Assembly: GCA_963920765.1 (NCBI GenBank)
Contig: OY987251.1
Location: 12,465,219 to 12,529,218, forward strand
DNA from: Ulota crispa
Lineage: Eukaryota; Streptophyta; Bryopsida; Orthotrichales; Orthotrichaceae
Reading direction: 5' to 3'
Length of the DNA: 64,000 bases
This document shows positions 12,118-23,567 of this stretch, piece after piece (position 1 is the stretch's first letter; every line of letters starts with the position of its first letter). The notes under the pieces are model-generated. The model had not been told where the DNA came from, ran no database searches, and saw only the letters and a program-made list of their open reading frames with translations. Made by a program: the position numbers and the translations under genes.

Positions 12118-14300
12118 CAATTGTGCTCCTATGAAGGAACAAGCATATGTAATTTTGTTAACCATATTGAAACCTACTTCGATAGCGATGGGAGCGGTTT
12201 TGTTTATAAAATATGATTATATTTGCAAATGTCATATTAAATCTATACAATAGCATATAAATTTCCATGTTCATCAAACATGGTGCTTTATTCTTGGCAA
12301 TTGAAACTCGCCAAATATTAATCTTTTGATGTTTCTAAGGTTGCATGAAAAAATCAACAAGAACACATCTTGTACTTGGAGTTCGTTTATAATACTAAGA
12401 TAACAAACTCTTGTGGTAAAGAGTCATTCTTAAGCATTTCAAATATCGCATTTTGATAATAACTACAGCAGATCTAGTTTATTATTCTAAATTTGAAATC
12501 AGTAGATTGATAAGATAAATGCATTTGTCATACAAAAAAATATTTTATAGGAAGAAAAAAAACCATCTTTCATCTAAATTTTATAAGGAGTGATCATAGA
12601 TACATGGTACATCATGGAAGGCAAAAAATAACTTCATTAAATGCACTCGTATTTTTAGATAACCTAAATTGTGAGAAGATTTAGAGATATGTTGTGTTAG
12701 GTGTTGTGCAACTCTTGTAGTTTTTGTGAGGGCACCATTTAGTGTTGACTTTCACAATTTTTGGAAACAATATTATAATGGACGGACACTTGCCTAACAT
12801 GTAGGGCTTAAAAGTAAAATATAGCAACTTTAGAAAAAAAAAATGCTTTAGAATTGTCTTGAATAGATTCTTACAATGTGTAATTTTCTTAATAATATGA
12901 AATATGTTATTGTAAAATGAATTAAAGAAAACTAAATGTAGAAAGAAATTTAATGATATTTGAGAAAACATCCACTAAGATATGCCCTTTTCTCTTTAGA
13001 ATAAAGTTTTTTCACTTTTTAATTATCATTTTCCTAATCAAATGTACCCTAATCCCTAAACTCAAAGCTAGTCACTGTAATTGTCCCTATTCAATAGCTC
13101 TATAGTGGGATGGCAAGTGCCCACACATTATAATATTGTCTCCCAAAGTTGCAAAAGTCAATATTGCATATTCTTGTCATGAAAATTGCAAAAAGAACAA
13201 CATGAAATTCAACACTGTATTTGTGAAAAGATTCTTTATAATTTTTTTTTTTTTTTTTTTAAATCTGAAATTGATTGTTTAGATTTATATATATTTGGGA
13301 AGTTTTGAATTATTTAATTTTGATTGATGAGTGAGAAGTTTTAGTTTGCAAGTAGGTATGGGACTTCCAAACCTCCATTCCTTTTGCCCCTTGTAAAATT
13401 TGGTGCTTTACTTTTTTGAGCTCTTTGTGTACTTCTTTATTTTACTTTTTTTTCCAAGTGGTAGTATACTAAGATTACTTGGTTTTTACCATTTGGATCA
13501 AAGTAATTCAGATTTCTGAATTTTACATAACTTCTCCAATTTTGCCTAGTGCATATGCAAATTTCATGGCCTTATGGCATTGCAAGATTTCACAAAGTAT
13601 GATTCACACCTCCAATTCATTTGAGAATTCTCCCACACTTACCTAACTTGGTCTTCTACATGGAAAAAATAAACCTCAACTTTACGTAAAGCAATTTTTT
13701 TGATATAGGAGAGGTCAAAGGCTTCTAAAAGCAAGGAAAAAAAAAAAAAAAAAAAAAAAAAAATCACTTCCAATGTCAATATCCCACTCCACATTTAGAA
13801 TGAGCTGATTTTTTTCCCTCAAGTACATCCCATAGTCTAGTTGGTTTCCAAAAAAAAAAAAATTCTTACATTTCTACTCATTCCCCCAAAAGTGACAGTT
13901 TTTAGTGATTTTCATAGAAAAAAGGGCTTGACCCTTTACGGGTTAAAATTGCATCAATTCCAAATTGTGTAAAGAATATCCCCATAAGTAGCATTTGCAT
14001 TAAATAATAAAACCAAAGCTCTTGTATTTCATAGAAAATCATTAATATGCAAATTCTTCATACATGAATGCAAGGTGATGTAGTCCAAAAAAAATTCACT
14101 CAAAATAAAGTGACTTACACTTCAACATCCACACTCAAATACCACACTTGAGTATTTCTCCCCACTTTTATTAGCTCTGTACCCACCGATCTACACCTTT
14201 TCCATATGTTCCAAAGAACAACAAAAAAGGAAAAAAAAATATGAAAAATAAAAGGATACGAAAAAGGATACAAAAAAGGATAGGGAGAAAAAAAAAGTCT
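12118..14300. other. AT-rich intergenic sequence between PUKI and TBL
   Basis: This holds the PUKI 3' flank, a poly-T run near 13239-13260, a poly-A run near 13735-13763, and otherwise AT-rich sequence. Short open frames here have no recognisable protein character. No gene was seen. Confidence 0.6.
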
Positions 14301-14301
14301 A

Positions 14302-14761
14302 CAATTGAATAGAAGTGAAAGTGTACTACCAGTAAGCTCCACGTCAGCTGGAAGTCCAGTCCAAATGGGCGATCCACTGCAGTTCAATCATTGTTCTTCT
14401 CAATTCTACCGTCACAAAATCATTTGCAAGCAAGCCCATCGGATCACTGATATAAAAAAAAACTCACTTCAAATCACCAAATATTCTCACAAATGCAAAA
14501 ATTTAGTTTCCTCAAAATAAGTTTTGGGAAAATAAGTTTTGAAAATGTGCTTTTTCCAAGTTTAATGAATAATGAATAACGCGTTATAGGAGGAAGAAAA
14601 AAAAGTTAAAATTTGAATAGAAGAGAAAGTGTACTATCATTAAGCTCCACGGCAGTTGGAAGTCTAGTCCAAATGGGCGACCCACTGCAGTTCAATCATC
14701 GTTTTCTCTCAATTCTGCCGTCACAAAATCATTTGCAAGCAAGCCCATCGCATCACTGATT
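14302..14761 (+). repeat. Direct duplication of a ~150-bp block in the TBL promoter region
   Basis: The block 14302-14452 and the block 14612-14761 share a GAAAGTGTACTA-containing start, AAGCTCCACG, AAATGGGCGA, CCACTGCAGTTCAATCAT, CAAAATCATTTGCAAGCAAG and CATCACTGAT, at about 310-bp spacing. They lie 140-600 bases before the TBL start codon, so they may be duplicated promoter or leader sequence. The function is inferred from position only. Confidence 0.75.
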
Positions 14762-14901
14762 TTTCCATTCTTCCACCATGCCCGGATTCACAAGCAATCA
14801 CCTACAAACTGGACCTTGTGAGAGAACCAACAATCTGGTGCTGGAGAATACCAGCAGCAATTGTTGCAGTTCTGAGAGTTGCTTTTCTGTTTGTGGAAAA
14901 G

Positions 14902-17900
14902 ATGGAGGCACGGCGGGGAATGAACCGAGGCACGCAGACGGTGATTCTCATGCTGGCGATGGTGGTCAGCATGGCGGTGTTGCTGCTCTGGGAAATCTCG
15001 CCATTCGCTCACAACTCCAACCACGTAGTCGTCCTCGATGCTGCACCGATCCAGAGCTTCACCGGTATGTCTGCTTCTCTTAACATTCTTCACCTTTTAA
15101 ACAACAATTCAATCTTATTAACCTTTCTGTGAACATCTGTGTAGAATTCACGCAGTCTCAAGGCACTTTTTCATTAGATGCACATCGTATTTTTTCACTC
15201 AAACGAATGCGGCAACTGTAACTTGCAAGGAACACAGAACTTGTAATGCAAAAAGAAAAACTAGTCTTTCTCAGTGCATTCATGTTTTCTAATTCCTTGC
15301 AATAGTAAAAAGCAACAGCAGGTTATAGTGAGTGTTCACATCCTGTTTTGTCACTCAAACGAATGCAGCAACTGTAACTTCAAGGAACACAAAACTTGTA
15401 ATGCAAAAAGAAAACTTGTGAGTTCCTGTTTTTTAATTCCTTGCAAAACGTAAAAAGCAACAGCATGTTATAGTGAATGTTTGTAAGAGTCACCAAACAC
15501 GAGGTAGAATTCTCGCGGTCTCAAGGCACTAATTCATTAGATTCACATCCCATTTTTTCACTCAAACGAATGCAGCAACTGTAACACGAAGGAATATCAT
15601 TTTTGAAACGCAAAAGAAAATTGTATATCTCTTTGCGTTCATGTTTTCTAATTCCTTGCAATAGTAAAAAGCAAAAGCAGATTATAGTGAATATTTGTAA
15701 GAGTCACCAAAAAACGAAGTAGAATTCTCAATCTCAATGCACTTTTTCATTAAGATTCACATTCTATTTTGTCACTCAAAAGAATGCAGCAACTGGAACT
15801 TGAAGGAACACAAGTTACTTGTAATGCAAGTAGAAAACTTGTATTTCTCTGTGCGTTCATGCCTTGCAAAAGTAAAAAGCAACAGCTGGTTGTTGAATTT
15901 CAAGCCTTCACAATTGTATAACCTCACACAATTTCTTCTTTTGTAAAGTACTAGAGTCAGGAACGCAATTATGAAACTCTGCAGGTTAGCCGGGCTTAAA
16001 CTCTTGATTTTAACTTTTGGCTCAAGGACTAGTTTTCTAAATTTTGTGTGATACAGACTGGAAAACTTCGAGACTGTAATATTTTATATGTATATATACT
16101 TTCTAGATGTGTAATGACGACAGTTGCCTCGGAAACTCAAACTTATGAGGTTTGTTTGTCCCTTGAGAGCAACGCTGGTGACACATACTTTGGTGATTTC
16201 GGTTCATAAAAACTCTTAACCCCTAAATGCCCGAGGCACCAAATTCTGGTGGTTTTTACACTAGAATTTGGTGCCTCAGGCATTTTAGGAGTTAATTGCT
16301 GACAGGTTCGATTAGATTCCTATTACAGTGCAGATATAATGCTGAAGCACACGATTTGAAATGCAATGAGGAGCTTGGATTGTAGCTTCATGGTTAATCT
16401 AGAAATCTAACCTGTTCGAGTTGCTGTTGATGAGCAACAGAGCCTGGAATTGATCTTGAGGAAATGGCCAAGCGCCGTGGTTCTCAGCCAAATCTACAGA
16501 GAATTCATTCGTTAGTGGAATACCATTGGCTCATTTTCTAAAGAAATCTCAATAATCACTAAACTATGCTTCCAACCCATTATCTATATCAAACAACCCC
16601 CTTTTTTAAAACAGTAATTTTGCTATGTTGACGCAATTCAGAGCACCGTTAAATTAAGGTTCTAAAATCCAGGTATAGCTATAGATTGGCACCCATCTTG
16701 GAAAATGTAACATAACAAACCACATTTCAGAAAATATTATCATCTGCTTGACAATAATGTTAGTAGATCATTGCAAAAACTTTAGATGGGTACTTACTAT
16801 AATTAACAAAAAAGTCGTATGTTTCAGGTGATTTAGCAGGCATTCATGTCGAGAATGAGAACAAGACCAAGGCTTCTGACATACCAGAAAGGGGTTCTTC
16901 TTCTGCAGAATTGGGTGAGTAGTAGAGTGGTGGGCCAAATGGGGCCACTTTCTGTCACAATTATAAGTAAATGATTCCGAGCAGTTCAATCATTGCTATA
17001 AGAAACTGAACAGGGCAATCATACTGGTTCGAGTTATTAAAGCTCTTGCGTTTGTTTGTTTGTTTGTTTGTTTGTTTACCTCGGTCAACTTTATAGCTTG
17101 ACAGTTCTCAATGAATAATCTTTGATACCAGGTACAGAAAGGGAGACCACGCCGGACGAGCAAAGCTTCACAGATCTGTCACAACAGGAGAACGTGACTG
17201 AAAATATCATCAACGAGACAGAAAACCTAAACCCTAAACCGGATGACAGGTCCACTACAGAGAATACTGACGCATCCAAAGTCATTGAACTCTTTGAGAT
17301 CTCCAACGACGTAGCTGAGTCTCCGGAGACTGTAACGGAGAAAGCAATGAGCCTAAAACCTAGTGAATTGAACTCAAATTCTACCGTGCAGCTTGACGAG
17401 AAGAATAACACGGTAAACACGGTGATAGTTCAAGGATCTGGCAATGTAGACACAAATATGGATAATGTCAATAACCAGCTCGGAGGGAGTAGAAAGTCTG
17501 GTAGTAATGTTACACAACAGTTCGTTGTGGAGAATGTGAGTGGATTCAAGGTGGTGAAGGATAATTCTTCAGATATAGAGGATGCAGAAGAAACTGATAT
17601 GGAGTTAGCAGATGCAATGGTTCCAGACACCAATATTCATGAGGCAACGGAGAATCTAGCACCGGAGAATCTAGCACCGGGGAATCTAGCACCGGAGATT
17701 CTTGCAACGGAGAACATAGAAACAGAGAATCAAGCAATGGAGAATCTAGTAAAGGAGGATTTAGGGTTAGTTATGGACGATGACGAAGCTGGAGTTCCAG
17801 CAGTGGTAGAGAAAGGAGCTCACGAAAAGAATGCTGAGGAGGGGAAGAAGGTATGTGATTACAATGTGGGGACATGGGTGCTGGACAAAACACGCCCTTT

Positions 17901-19524
17901 ATATTCCGGTCGAGAATGCACCATGTGGCTATCTCCTGATTGGGCTTGTCGTCTCCACAATCACCCTGACAAGCAGATGGATCGATACCGGTGGCAACCG
18001 GCAGGATGTGACTTGCCAGTCTTCAACGCTTCTGCAACCCTAGAATCGTAAGCACCAAACCCTAAATCCACAAAACCGTAAATGCACGAAACCCTAAATC
18101 TACGAAATCCTAAATGCATGAAACCCTAAATGCACGAAGCCCTAAATGTTAATGTCGAATTTTAGACTTTAAATTCAAGGCTCGATATCCAGGTGTGTTG
18201 CTTTTGACTTTGATCGCCATGATTATGATTTCAATTAAGGGAGTAAGCTTAGAATTTTATCTGGAAGGTTTTCCAATCTGCTAGCTCTGAGGTATCATGG
18301 TGTGGTTCATTGTAAGTACTAAACCCTAAAATTCCTACTTGAATGAACGGCTTTAAGTTTAGTTTGTTTCTGCATGTAGACCGTCGTGGTTATGATTTCC
18401 ATCAGGAGATTTAGTCACTACCTGAGAGGATTTTGATCTGACGATTTAGGGTTTTGATCTGATCTGACGTTTTGATCTGACGAGTTAGGATTTTGATCTG
18501 ATGTAACAAGTTGGGGTTTTTTGATGTGACGAGTTAATGTGGTTTTTTGATCTGATGTGAAGAGTTAGGGTTTTGATCTGACGAGTTACCGTTTTTATTT
18601 AATCTGACAAGTTAGGGTTTTGATATGATGTGACGAGTTAAGGTTTTGATATGATCAGACAAGCTAAGGTTTAGGGTTTTGATCTGACGAGTTAGGGTTT
18701 TGCGTTACAGGCTGCGGAACAAGGTGGTGGCGTTCGTCGGAGACTCGCTAGGCCGACAACAATGGCAATCCATGCTCTGCATGCTCACGCACGGGAAAAA
18801 CTCCACCCCTATCTCCGACGCCGCCTCCACGTTCAACTTCCACACGCCGCGAGGAGCACGTCGCCCGACCGGCTGGGCGCACCGCTTCATAGCCACCAAC
18901 ACCACCATCATCTTCAAATGGTCCGTCACTCTCGCGAAGGTCGAAACCCTAAACAAGTCCACGAACGCGCTCCACATCGACCGCCCTGAGCAGTTCCTCT
19001 CCAACCACCTCCACAACCTCGACATCATCATCCTAAACTCCGGCCACCACTGGAACAACGGCAAAATGGAGCAAAACGGGTACAAATTCTACGCAAAAGG
19101 CAAACCCCTCACCAACGCGTCCGTCCCGGTGGCGTACAACCAAACGATCCATAACATCATCAATTGGATCCACAAAAAAACTCTAAACTCCAGCAAGGAA
19201 ATCTTTTACAGGTCGCTCTCTCCGCGGCATTTTCGTAACGGGGATTGGAACACGGGAGGCACGTGTGACAACATTAGCTTTGAAGAAGGGAAGTTGGCGA
19301 AGGAGAGGTCGAGTGTGGATGCAAATGCGGAGAGTGCTGTGAATGGCACGAGTGTGAAGTTGTTGAACATCACGGCGTTGTCCATGGAGAGAGGCGAGAC
19401 GCATGTGTCTAAGTATGGACGAGTCAAGGGCGGGCAAGATTGCTTGCACTGGTGCTTGCCTGGTGTTCCGGATACTTGGAACGAGATTCTGCTCGCGGAC
19501 ATCGCCGCGAGAAACGCGACGTGA
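14902..19524 (+). CDS. Trichome birefringence-like protein (cell-wall polysaccharide O-acetyltransferase), TBL14-16-like, 4 exons
   Basis: Members of this family are Golgi type II membrane proteins that acetylate hemicellulose or pectin. Exons are 14902-15064, 16828-16914, 17132-18047 and 18711-19524. They join in phase to 659 aa. Residues 13-30 form a hydrophobic signal anchor. Residues 55-320 are a long acidic, Asn/Glu/Thr-rich linker that includes short E-N-L-A-P repeats (17650-17760). The PMR5N/TBL domain starts at C325 (CDYNVGTWV, PLYSG, RWQPAGCDLP). The esterase-type domain has G-D-S at 399-401 (VGDSLGRQQW), GHHWNNG, FRNGDWNTGGTCDN and the D-x-x-H motif at 632-635 (DCLHWCLPGVPDTW). The wording of these motifs is closest, from memory, to the TBL14/15/16 branch. 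The start was chosen at the ATG just before the membrane segment. The protein is longer than usual because of the linker, and all catalytic motifs are intact. Confidence 0.93.
15130..15905 (+). repeat. ~190-bp tandem repeats in TBL intron 1 (about four units)
   Basis: Units begin near 15145, 15345, 15510 and 15725. They share TCACTCAAACGAATGCAGCA, ACTGTAACTT, GGAACACA, TGTAATGCAAAAAGAAAA, ATTCCTTGCAA, and GTAAAAAGCAACAGC. Units differ by small substitutions and deletions. They are noncoding. Confidence 0.8.
16216..16295. mobile_element. 72-bp TTAA-flanked foldback, piggyBac-like miniature, in TBL intron 1
   Basis: TTAA at 16216-16219 and 16292-16295 flank a 72-bp hairpin. It starts CCCCTAAATGCCCGAGGCAC and ends with a near-perfect complement (arms of about 30 bp, short loop). 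The TTAA|CCCCTAAA edge matches the edge of the large piggyBac element at 21888 (TTAA|CCCCTAAACGAC). It is therefore probably a minimal non-autonomous relative, but it could be a chance hairpin. Confidence 0.7.
17051..17079 (+). repeat. (GTTT)n microsatellite
   Basis: About six TTTG units in TBL intron 2. Confidence 0.85.
18050..18150 (+). repeat. Telomere-box-like minisatellite in TBL intron 3
   Basis: AAACCCTAAAT-type phrases recur at about 16-18 bp intervals, separated by GCACGA/CTACGA. The spacing and the interspersed bases show a minisatellite rather than a run of the plant telomere unit. Confidence 0.7.
18430..18705 (+). repeat. ~22-bp minisatellite in TBL intron 3
   Basis: TTTTGATCTGACGAGTTAGG recurs about ten times with small changes (for example TGATGTGACGAGTTA). 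It ends immediately before the exon 4 acceptor (TTACAG at 18705-18710). Confidence 0.8.
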
Positions 19525-20165
19525 GAGACGACGACGCGCTCTTGAGCTCGCGGAGATGGGACTCTTGTGCTTCGCCCGTCGATCTAGGAAAACTCTTGAT
19601 TTCCTCATCAATTTATGAACACTTTCAATGTCCTACGAAAAAGAAAGGAAAATGTAGACTTCTTATTCGAACGATCTTGAGAGGGACGACGGCGACCGCT
19701 CTTGAGAACGCGTAGATAGAACTCTTTGCTTCACCCGTCGATCAAGGGAAATTCTTGATTTCTTCTTCGAGATGTGAACATTTCTGTACCCTAAACCCTA
19801 AACGAAAACGTAGATTTTTTATTGGAACAATCTTGGGAGAGACGACGGCGACGCGCTCTTGAGCTCGCGGAGACTGGATTCTTTGCTTCACCTGTCGGTC
19901 TAGGAAATCTCTTGATTTCCTCTTCGATTTGTGAACATTTCAGTACCCTAAATCCTGAATGAAAACGTAGATTTTTTAGTGGAACACTCTTGGGAGAGAC
20001 GACGGCGACGCGCTCTTGAGATTACGAAGATCGGACTCTTGCTTCACCCGTCGATCTAGGAAAATCCTTGATTTTCTCTTCGGGTATTTGAACATTTTTT
20101 GATGTCCAAGAAAAAAGAAAGGAAAACATAGATTTCTTTTTGGAACGATCTCGAGATCGTGGTGA
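19515..20165 (+). repeat. ~160-bp tandem repeat, four units, starting at the TBL stop codon
   Basis: Units start near 19521, 19679, 19838 and 19994. They share GAGAGACGACGGCGACGCGC, CTCTTGAG, CTTCACCCGTCGATCTAGG, CTTGATTTCCTC and AACGTAGATTT. The first unit begins at the TBL stop codon (ACGTGAGAGACG). The repeat therefore forms the 3' untranslated region and 3' flank. Units vary and none encodes a recognisable protein. Confidence 0.8.
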
Positions 20166-20284
20166 TCTTTGCGATTGGTCTCACTAGTCTATAGTTTCTC
20201 TTACATTTACGATTATTTAAAACATTTTTAGCTTAGTTTAATAATTGTGTTTCTTTTAGTTCTATTCTTCTATGATGATAACAT

Positions 20285-20597
20285 GGGAAAATTTTGATGG
20301 ATACCCTTGAAGATTGCAATATTATGTAGATGCCCTTGGATTTTCAGAAAATGTATAAACACCCTTGGACCATAATTTTTAAGCATTTATTTTATTTTGC
20401 ATAGCACTTCCTTCTTTCTTCCTATGTCATGTTGCTTCTTTCTTGTTTTGTTGCCATTGCTTACTACAACATTGGTCATGGAGGAAGTGGTGTGCACAAC
20501 AAAACAAACGCTTGAAAGGATATTTGTGCAATTTATGAAATCTAGGGACTTAAGTACAAATATTGTAAACTTTAGGGGTATCCATCAAATTTTCTCT
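20285..20597. mobile_element. 312-bp foldback element, copy 2
   Basis: It begins GGGAAAATTTTGATGGATAC, ends GGTATCCATCAAATTTTCTC, and has an internal CTTGGACCATAATTTTTAAG core like copy 1. The right half is more diverged and lacks part of the inner arm. It is noncoding. Confidence 0.75.
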
Positions 20598-20599
20598 AG

Positions 20600-21020
20600 T
20601 GTCAATTTTGTACTATATCAAGAGTGCACAACTCCAAGTAATAGAATCTTTTCATGAACTAGTGAACTCCTATCTTTGTTGCAAGGATTGTATTTTGGAA
20701 TTTTTAAACTTTGCAATCTTAATTTGCATGAGTTCTAAAATAAAAGGAGTTTCTTCCCTTTACTTCTATTATTTGTGTGATTTTTGGTTTGTATTATATG
20801 CATTGAAGGGAGTGATTTTAGGGAACTTTTTGGATTTCAAAACGTTATTTCTACTCTTGTGTCCACATTTTATGGAAGAATAAGGATGTGTTGAGCTTGC
20901 ATATTTTATACAAAGCTTCTTCATCTTTTGATGAGTTTTCTCAAAATTGAGGAATTAAGGTTTGGTCAACTTTTATTGAATGCCAAGCTAAAAGACTTCA
21001 AAGACTTTACAACTCTATTC
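20600..21020. other. AT-rich intergenic sequence
   Basis: No gene, structured RNA or transposon end was recognised here. Confidence 0.5.
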
Positions 21021-21024
21021 ATCC

Positions 21025-21885
21025 ACTAAAAACAAAGGGCAGTAAACTTAGATGTGCAATTGAATCAAATACATGGATCTATTTTTAATAATCCAATTGT
21101 ACAGATGCAAAGAATATCTTATTTGTTTATATGTATCCAAATTTCCACTAGATCAATTGTTGAAAATGAAATATAATAACAATTGAGTAAGCCACATACG
21201 GAAATTTTTAGTTTTTCATATTTGTGTGACTTTGAATGTTAACACTTCATGCAAGCTATGTTTGAGAAGAGCCTTATATTTTTAGAAAGGTAAGATATTT
21301 CACCTTTCCAATAATACTAGTTTCACACAAAATGGATAAAAATAGCAATCACAAGGTGTAGCTAGGTGGACAAGCAAAAATCACACCTTAATTGCTACCC
21401 TACAATGGTTCTACAAAAATTTCAACAAATGCCATGGAAAACCTAATTGGTGAAAACAATCAAAGATTGACCTTAAATGTAGGATAACAATTTTTTTAAA
21501 TGAAACAACTACCCCATTTTAATAAATCTTTAAACACTACAATTGTATTGCTATTGTATAGAGAAACAACACAAGTGCATTTCTTAAGCAATTTGAAAAC
21601 TTTTAGGAACCAGCAATGATCATTTGACATTATTTTTAGATATTTTGATGTATTTTGTTGTTACTTTGATCCATTTTTGACCAAAAATGGAAAAGTATTT
21701 TGAAGCCATGTTGTATAAACACCATTATTTGTCAACCCACATACCTGCCATTATTGTTTTTACAAATGGATGCAAAATTCTTGTAATCACATGCGTTCTT
21801 CAAGACCAAATTCCAAACTGTTGAACAATTTTACTCTATAACCAAAAACTGCTCCTTGCAACCAAAATATGGTTGCTTGGTTCTT
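21025..21885. repeat. ~0.9-kb dispersed repeat, partner of 4330-5230
   Basis: Inverted relative to 4330-5230, and alignable by eye over the whole length. Its right edge abuts the TTAA that flanks the large piggyBac element. Either the element inserted at the repeat's edge or the repeat itself ended at a TTAA site. Confidence 0.65.
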
Positions 21886-22069
21886 AACCCCTAAACGACA
21901 CAGCGTGCCACTCTGGCCAATACGGGAGGAATATTGCGTATTCGGAGGTGTTGCGGTGGGAGTTCCAGCGTGAGATTTTCAGGAGTTTGTACTAGTCATG
22001 CCTTCGAAAATTTGCAATGCTCCGTAGGTCAAGGCGATTGATCTTTGAACTTCTACAATCGTTTATACC

Positions 22070-23150
22070 TCAGGGGAGGTATGCCGTATGTATAATTTTG
22101 GGAAAGGTGCAATCCGGAAGAGCAATAGTTGTATTGCTGGCAACGTGGCTGTAGTCTTTCCTTGCTGGCATTGGGTTTGGATCTCTTGCGCGGGAGATAG
22201 TTATGAACGTTGACAGTGTACGTTGGGCCGGATAGAGTGCAGCAGTTACGCTGCTCATTGAGAGTTGTGCTAAGGATTGCAGGTGGTGGATTTGGGTGTT
22301 CAACGCCCGCAGAGTTACTAGGATTTGGGGTTTAGGTGGCATGGAGAGGTGGTGCGATTATGATACGCCATAGTGGTTTACGGCTGGGTGAGAGATTGCT
22401 CGGATTTTAGGTTCCCCTGCAAGCAACGATACACTAGGGTTGGATTCTTGCAATGGATGCGTCCGATTTGTTGTTGGGATTGTCTGCAGCAGAGGCAAAC
22501 ACCTTACTAGATTGGGCAAAACGTCACAGTGCAAGTGAATCACAAGGTCACCGCATTCTAAGCTTGACGAACATCCACTGTTTGTGAGCACAAAGTCTGC
22601 CTCCTCAGACAGCTTGCTTGGTAGGAATTCCAACCCCGCAGTGGCAGCGCTTTCATTTTAGGAGGCAAGTTCCCCACATTCTTGGGTGGAGAGAGTTTTT
22701 TACTGTAGGCGATCCTCGTGGATTTAGTGGAGAGGTGAATTTACTCATCCGGCAAAAACTTTTCCCTGATTCAGGAATTTATGGGGATGGTGAGGTTGGG
22801 AGAAGAGGCCCAATCTCAGGGTTGCATTTGTCAACCGATGCAGTCCCCAACGTCATATGCGCCACTTGGACGGAGATTACACATATCACCAAATTCGCAA
22901 TTCCTCCTCAACATTCAACCCAATTCACATGCCACTGCCGAAGCCCATCAAATTCCGGAAGTTGTCAGTCCTTAGGAGGCTCAGACGGAGGTCTTTCAAG
23001 CATCGAGAAGTCTGGTGGCAGTGACGGAGAATCCCTTGTGGCCAGGAAACCAGGGAGAAAGCTCCTTGCCTTCTTTCTGCGGTTTAGAGCGCCTGGGATT
23101 GAGGGCACCACAACGTCTTCTTGGTTAGTTTGAGAGCACCATGACATCGC
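22070..23150 (+). other. Left arm of the piggyBac element, no gene identified
   Basis: GC-balanced sequence with overlapping open frames on both strands; the longest forward one is 22618-23133. None resembles a known family and none has a convincing start context. It may hold the 5' exons or leader of the transposase gene, or cargo, but no function is assigned. Confidence 0.35.
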
Positions 23151-23159
23151 CCCCATCGA

Positions 23160-23567
23160 GTGCCAAACAGCCTAAGGGTGACCACCTCTCAATCTAGAAA
23201 TGCTGAGGCCCCGGTTGGTGGGGGGATTCCTCAAGGTGCCAGAGGGAGAAGAGGTTCACAAGGCGGCAGAGGGCGTAGGGGTGGTCGGTTGGCTTCCACA
23301 ATTCCAGGTGGTTGTGATGGTATGGTCGAAGGAGGGCTTTCCGCTGCGGGTGGTTCAAGAAATGCTGAGGCCCCGGTTGGTGGGGGGATTCCTTGGGGTG
23401 CCGGAGGGAGAAGAGGTTCACGAGGTGGCAGAGGGCATAGGGGTGGTTGGTTGGCTTTCACAATTCCAGGCGGTTTTGATGCTGTGGTGGAAGGAGGGCT
23501 TCCTGCTGCGAGTGGTTCACAACGAGGTCAATTGCAGCACGACGGACATCAAGCCCAAGGTGGTTGA
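23160..23567 (+). CDS. Open frame with RGG-box repeats inside the piggyBac element (uncertain)
   Basis: The frame runs without a stop through two tandem 162-bp units (starting at 23198 and 23360; 54 codons each). Each encodes a Gly/Arg-rich block (GRRGSQGGRGRRGG and its copy) preceded by an EAPVGGGIP phrase. RGG-type blocks in other proteins bind RNA or mediate phase separation; that is family knowledge only. No upstream ATG with a good context was identified, and the opposite strand is also open (proline-rich). It may be a repeat artefact, an exon of the element, or captured host sequence. Confidence 0.3.
   Translation: MPNSLRVTTSQSRNAEAPVGGGIPQGARGRRGSQGGRGRRGGRLASTIPGGCDGMVEGGLSAAGGSRNAEAPVGGGIPWGAGGRRGSRGGRGHRGGWLAFTIPGGFDAVVEGGLPAASGSQRGQLQHDGHQAQGG

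Noticed and set aside
12681..12971. 96-codon Phe/Lys-rich minus-strand frame
   Set aside because: AT-rich noncoding sequence by composition, with no neighbouring exon to join.
14115..14387. Hydrophobic Phe-rich open frames on the minus strand
   Set aside because: They come from GGAAAAA-type low-complexity sequence in the duplicated TBL promoter region. No start context or splice continuity.
18050..18150. Interstitial telomere
   Set aside because: AAACCCTAAA is spaced by non-telomeric bases at 16-18 bp intervals inside an intron. It is a minisatellite rather than telomeric repeat.
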